Notes under the pieces: model-generated
Database searches by the model: none
Seen by the model: only the letters and a program-made list of their open reading frames with translations
Told to the model about the DNA's origin: nothing
Program-made: the position numbers and the translations under genes
Assembly (NCBI GenBank): GCA_958448165.1
Contig: CAUDCW010000001.1
Location: 1-64,000, forward strand
Direction of reading: 5' to 3'
DNA: 64,000 nucleotides
Source of the DNA: an uncultured Oscillospiraceae bacterium
GTDB taxonomy: Bacteria; Bacillota; Clostridia; Oscillospirales; Acutalibacteraceae
Part shown: one piece after another, positions 61,008-64,000 of the stretch
How positions within the stretch are numbered: the stretch's first letter is position 1
Layout of the letters: the number at the start of each line of letters is the position of its first letter

Positions 61008-63116
61008 TTACTTTTTCAGAATTCTCATTGCGTTCAGCACCGCAAGCAGCATCACGCCGACATCGCCAAACACAGCCTCCCACATTCCGGCAATTCCGAA
61101 AGCACCCAGAACAAGGAACGCCGCCTTAACGGCAAGCGCAAAGACAATGTTCTGCTTTACAATGCGCCTTGTCGCCTTTGCCGTCTTGACTGCTTCAACA
61201 AGCTTTGACGGCTCGTCGGTCATCAGCACAACGTCGGCTGCCTCAATTGCCGCATCCGAGCCTAAGCCGCCCATTGCGATACCTATATCCGCACGGGCAA
61301 GCACAGGTGCATCGTTGACGCCGTCACCGACAAAGGCAAGCTTGCCGCCCTTGCTCTTACTTTTGTCAAGACGTTCCAGTATCTCGACCTTCTGGTCGGG
61401 CAAAAGCTGAGAATGATATTCGTCAAGCCCAAGTTCGCCGCTAACTGCCTTTGCAATTTCTTCGTTGTCGCCCGTAAGCATAACGGTGTTTTTAACGCCC
61501 AGAGCCTTAAGCTGTGAAATTGCCTTGCGGCTGTCGCTTTTTATTTCGTCCGATATCAGTATTGAGCCTGCGTATTTGCCGTCGCAGGCAACATATACCA
61601 CTGTTCCAGCTTTTTCGCACTTTTTAAAGTTTATGCCGAACCTTTTCATCAGCTTATCGTTGCCGACAAGCACTCTGCTTCCGTCATAGACAGCACTTAT
61701 GCCGTGGCCCGAAATCTCGCTGTAATCGGTGATTTTACTTTCGTCAATCTCACCGCCGTATTCCTCTGCAATCGAGCGTGCAATCGGGTGATTCGACATA
61801 CTCTCTGCCGCTGCGGCAAGCTGAAGAACCTGACCGCCTGTAAAACCGTTATCCGTATTGATATCGCTGACCCTGAATACACCTTTTGTGAGAGTTCCCG
61901 TTTTATCAAAGACAACGGTTTCAAGGCTGTTGAGAGCCTCAAGGTAGTTACTGCCCTTTACAAGCACACCCTTTCTTGACGCAGAGCCTATTCCGCCGAA
62001 GAACGTAAGCGGAACAGAAATAACAAGCGCACACGGGCAGGATATAACGAGGAACACAAAACTGCGGTTTATCCATTCTGCCCATACACCGCCGAACAGA
62101 AGCGGAGGAACAACCGCAAGCAAAGCCGCAAGAATGACAACGGCAGGAGTATAATAGCGTGCAAATTTTGTTATGAAGTTCTCGGTCGGTGCTTTTCGGC
62201 TTGCGGCGTTTTCGACGAGATCTATTATTTTAGAAACGGTAGATTCGCCGTATTCCTTTGTCACCTCAATTGTAACAGCGCCGCTCTGATTAATACAGCC
62301 CGACAACGCCGTGTCGCCCTTTTTTATGCTTCTCGGCACTGATTCGCCGGTGAGCGCTCTTGTGTCGAGCATACTCTCACCGTCAATTACAACACCGTCA
62401 AGCGGAATTTTCTCTCCGGGTTTTACAACAATAATCTCGCCGACTGCAACCTCCTGCGGTGAAACCGAAATCCATGCTCCATTCCGCTTGACATTTGCAC
62501 TGTCGGGTCGGATGTCCATAAGGCTTGATATCGACTTTCTTGAACGTCTGACCGCCATATCCTGAAACAGCTCGCCAATCTGATAAAACAGCATAACGGC
62601 GACAGCCTCCGGATATTGCCCTATGGCAAAAGCTCCGACGGTTGAGATTGTCATCAGGAAATTCTCGTCAAAAACTCGTCCCTTAAGTATATTCTTTAAA
62701 GCTCTCATAACGACGTCTGCGCCGAGAATGATATAAGCCAGCACCAACACGCCGAGGGTAATATAACCGTTGACATACGGGAAGAAATATGTCAGCACTA
62801 TTCCTGCGGCATAAACAGCCGCACCCAATGCAAGCCGTGCTATCGTGCTTTTATCGGAGTTTTCAGGCTCGCCTTCGGCTTTATCCGCCGTATCTTCAGG
62901 CATTGCAACTTCAACGCCGCTTTCGTGGCTGTGCACAATCCTTGTTATATCGTCAAGTGCATCTCCGCTGTAATCGCCCGAAAAATCAACCGTAAGCGTT
63001 TGTGCGACAAGATTTATCGACGACTCATTAACACCGCCCAAAGCCGCAACTTCACGCTCAATTTTTGATGAACAGTTCGGGCAGGTAAGCCCCTTTAACA
63101 CAAATACCCGTTTCAT
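61008..63116 (-). CDS. Zn/Cd/Pb-type heavy-metal-exporting P1B-ATPase
   Basis: The 702-residue pump has one N-terminal metal-binding domain (GLTCPNCSSKIE, about 9-20), eight membrane segments, LTGESVP, ion-site helix SCPCALVIS (about 365), DKTGT, HP motif SNHPIA, and GDGVNDAPVL. The SCPC followed by VISVPLTFFGGIG and an Asp-containing last helix region marks the ZntA/CadA class rather than copper pumps. GGAGG precedes the ATG. It lies 100 bases after an ArsR-type regulator, with an operator-like site in between. Confidence 0.92.
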   Translation of the reverse strand: MKRVFVLKGLTCPNCSSKIEREVAALGGVNESSINLVAQTLTVDFSGDYSGDALDDITRIVHSHESGVEVAMPEDTADKAEGEPENSDKSTIARLALGAAVYAAGIVLTYFFPYVNGYITLGVLVLAYIILGADVVMRALKNILKGRVFDENFLMTISTVGAFAIGQYPEAVAVMLFYQIGELFQDMAVRRSRKSISSLMDIRPDSANVKRNGAWISVSPQEVAVGEIIVVKPGEKIPLDGVVIDGESMLDTRALTGESVPRSIKKGDTALSGCINQSGAVTIEVTKEYGESTVSKIIDLVENAASRKAPTENFITKFARYYTPAVVILAALLAVVPPLLFGGVWAEWINRSFVFLVISCPCALVISVPLTFFGGIGSASRKGVLVKGSNYLEALNSLETVVFDKTGTLTKGVFRVSDINTDNGFTGGQVLQLAAAAESMSNHPIARSIAEEYGGEIDESKITDYSEISGHGISAVYDGSRVLVGNDKLMKRFGINFKKCEKAGTVVYVACDGKYAGSILISDEIKSDSRKAISQLKALGVKNTVMLTGDNEEIAKAVSGELGLDEYHSQLLPDQKVEILERLDKSKSKGGKLAFVGDGVNDAPVLARADIGIAMGGLGSDAAIEAADVVLMTDEPSKLVEAVKTAKATRRIVKQNIVFALAVKAAFLVLGAFGIAGMWEAVFGDVGVMLLAVLNAMRILKK

Positions 63117-63135
63117 AATGCGCCTCCTTAACTTT

Positions 63136-63161
63136 CATTGTTGCTCAATCATTCAACTAAT
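63136..63161. promoter_or_regulatory. ArsR-family operator upstream of the P-ATPase
   Basis: Read on the minus strand it shares ATTAGTTGAA and CAACAATG ends with the site upstream of the regulator (63604-63629). It is 20 bases before the pump's start codon. A direct repeat TATGCAGTAA lies nearby at about 63190. Confidence 0.72.
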
Positions 63162-63218
63162 AAAGTAAAAAAATATCCTCATTTATACTTTATGCAGTAA
63201 TATGCAGTAAAAATTAAA

Positions 63219-63572
63219 TCACTCACGCAAATGCTCAAAGCCCTTGTCGAGTATCTCCTTAACGTGAGAATCTGCAAGCGAATAATACACCGTCTGAGCC
63301 TCACGGCGGAACTTGACAAGGTTTGCAAGCCTTAAAGCCTTAAGCTGATGCGATACGGCAGACTTTGTAAGTCCCAGAAGCGCAGCTATGTCGCACACAC
63401 ACATTTCGCTCTGCTCAAGTGCGTGAAGAATCTGAACCCTTGTGCCGTCGCCGAAAAGCTTGAAAAGCGAGGCAAGGGCAATATATTCGTCCTTGTCGCA
63501 CATCTGATCACGGACAGAATTGACAACATCGCTGTGAATTACCTCACAATCACATATCGGCTGCTTTTCCAT
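63219..63572 (-). CDS. ArsR/SmtB-family metal-sensing repressor (CadC/CzrA-like)
   Basis: The 117-residue winged-helix protein has N-terminal cysteines (ICDCEVIH, about 6-13), CVCDIAALLGLTKSAVSHQLKAL trimmed as recognition helices (about 57-80), and a C-terminal helix with Asp/His (DSHVKEILDKGFEHLRE) that fits an alpha5 zinc site. Cys pairs at both alpha3N and alpha5 positions match CadC-type sensors for Cd, Pb or Zn. It likely represses itself and the pump downstream, as two matching operators show. Confidence 0.93.
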   Translation of the reverse strand: MEKQPICDCEVIHSDVVNSVRDQMCDKDEYIALASLFKLFGDGTRVQILHALEQSEMCVCDIAALLGLTKSAVSHQLKALRLANLVKFRREAQTVYYSLADSHVKEILDKGFEHLRE

Positions 63573-63603
63573 TGTATTCCTCCGTTACCCGAAAATTAAA
63601 TTT

Positions 63604-63629
63604 ATTAGTTGAACAATCATTCAACAATG
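63604..63629. promoter_or_regulatory. ArsR-family operator of the regulator gene
   Basis: Contains the TTGAACAATCATTCAA dyad typical of SmtB/CadC sites. It overlaps the expected transcription start of the regulator gene. Confidence 0.78.
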
Positions 63630-63631
63630 TT

Positions 63632-63660
63632 ATTATATGCCATTATCCGAGCGTTGTCAA
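63632..63660 (-). promoter_or_regulatory. Promoter of the ArsR-type regulator
   Basis: On the minus strand TTGACA (63660-63655), 17 bases, TATAAT (63637-63632), a perfect promoter with the operator just downstream. Confidence 0.88.
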
Positions 63661-63825
63661 TAGCCTTTTGTTATATTTTCAAATTTTTATCTTTTCAAAA
63701 TTTATCTGCATTATTTGCCGAGCTGCTCTTTACGGTTATCGTCAGCTTTAAGCCATAGAAAAAACGCAGAAAAAATGGACCGACAAAAAATATATATTTT
63801 TTTGCACTTTAAAGCGATAAACCCC

Positions 63826-63854
63826 TTGACAAATTTTCGTATTAGTATTATTAT
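63826..63854 (+). promoter_or_regulatory. Promoter near the right edge
   Basis: TTGACA (63826-63831), 17 bases, TATTAT (63849-63854), directed off the right end. Confidence 0.8.
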
Positions 63855-63881
63855 CATATCAGTAAAAACGGGAGAACAGCT

Positions 63882-63983
63882 ATGATACATTTAATTGACA
63901 ATCGATTTACAGGCTTTTATTATTTCGGCTATTATTTTGGTCGGAATAATTTGTCATGCCCTGTTTGTCGTATGGATTTATGA
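63882..63983 (+). CDS. Short 33-residue frame with strong ribosome binding site at the right edge
   Basis: GGGAGA lies seven bases before the ATG and a consensus promoter precedes it. The frame (MIHLIDNRFTGFYYFG..., with CPVC near its end) stops at 63983. From 63895 a second frame starting with TTG and rich in hydrophobic residues (AFIISAIILVG) stays open to the window end and looks more like a real membrane protein start. Either this is a leader peptide, or one base is out of step, or translation starts at the TTG. Confidence 0.35.
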   Translation: MIHLIDNRFTGFYYFGYYFGRNNLSCPVCRMDL

Positions 63984-64000
63984 CTGTCTGCCGCTTTATC

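Noticed and set aside
1..64000. tRNA, rRNA or tmRNA genes
   Set aside because: I looked for cloverleaf arms and conserved rRNA stretches in every intergenic gap and found none, though a formal tRNA scan was not possible.

Overview
The window looks like chromosomal DNA from a spore-forming, fermentative Clostridia member, most plausibly an Oscillospiraceae/Ruminococcaceae-type gut bacterium. The evidence is: spo0A and spoIVB side by side; an L27 ribosomal protein with the cleavable N-terminal extension next to its protease Prp; MurT plus a GatD-like partner; NfnAB; AdhE; an Rbr-type rubrerythrin; and strong Shine-Dalgarno sites before nearly every start. This placement is inference, because no rRNA or tRNA gene lies in the window. 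Most of it is ordinary core genome, densely packed and mostly on the minus strand. No phage, transposase, CRISPR array or defence island is visible.

Layout. 0-2 kb holds two regulators (a response-regulator-like winged-helix protein and a LuxR-type protein) separated by a MITE-like repeat. 2-7 kb is comF-recD2-gatD-like-murT on the minus strand. 7-11 kb is nfnB/nfnA and an iron alcohol dehydrogenase. 11-13.7 kb is a LysR regulator overlapping a membrane-anchored lipase. 13.7-17.4 kb is a copper operon (csoR, copA fused to a CopZ-like domain, ttcA-like) with its operator inside a consensus promoter. 17.7-22.1 kb carries an unknown gene, mini-RNase III, obg, and rplU-prp-rpmA. 22-29.5 kb has a DegT aminotransferase, radical SAM protein, MATE pump, TrhA/hemolysin III, GH31 glucosidase and DegV. 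29.7-34.6 kb has HIT, ComEC, HolA, an RNase M5-like protein and rubrerythrin. 34.7-42 kb has a small acidic protein, a membrane protein with a Ser/Tyr/Asp-rich tail, a giant MalQ-GlgP fusion, a CinA C-terminal protein, a small Cys protein and RarA. 42-48.8 kb has rsmE, mtnN, nnr, a Cys-rich unknown, a zinc-ribbon/PASTA/YARHG protein and glyA. 49-51.5 kb is a polar amino acid ABC transporter. 51.8-58 kb has a dCMP deaminase, adhE, spo0A and spoIVB. 58.3-63.6 kb has an orphan ABC ATPase, ptsI, a Zn/Cd-type P-ATPase and its ArsR regulator. A membrane-protein-like reading frame runs off the right edge.

How the genes work together. The energy genes fit mixed fermentation of glucans: GH31 and MalQ-GlgP release glucose and glucose-1-phosphate, NfnAB balances NAD(P)H and ferredoxin, and AdhE (under a likely Rex box) plus a second iron alcohol dehydrogenase make ethanol or longer alcohols. 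Metal homeostasis appears twice, each time with readable operators.

The least explained structure lies between genes. At least three dispersed repeat families recur: two MITE-like families with terminal inverted repeats and a shared 7-4-7 central hairpin in which both arms differ but still pair, and a family of inverted arms rich in GAGTGGAGAGTGA. Among the proteins, four things stand out: a GatD-like subunit lacking both glutaminase residues, a ComEC whose C-terminal domain lacks the metal-binding motif, and two in-frame fusions (CopA-CopZ and MalQ-GlgP) that keep an internal Shine-Dalgarno and ATG at the junction.
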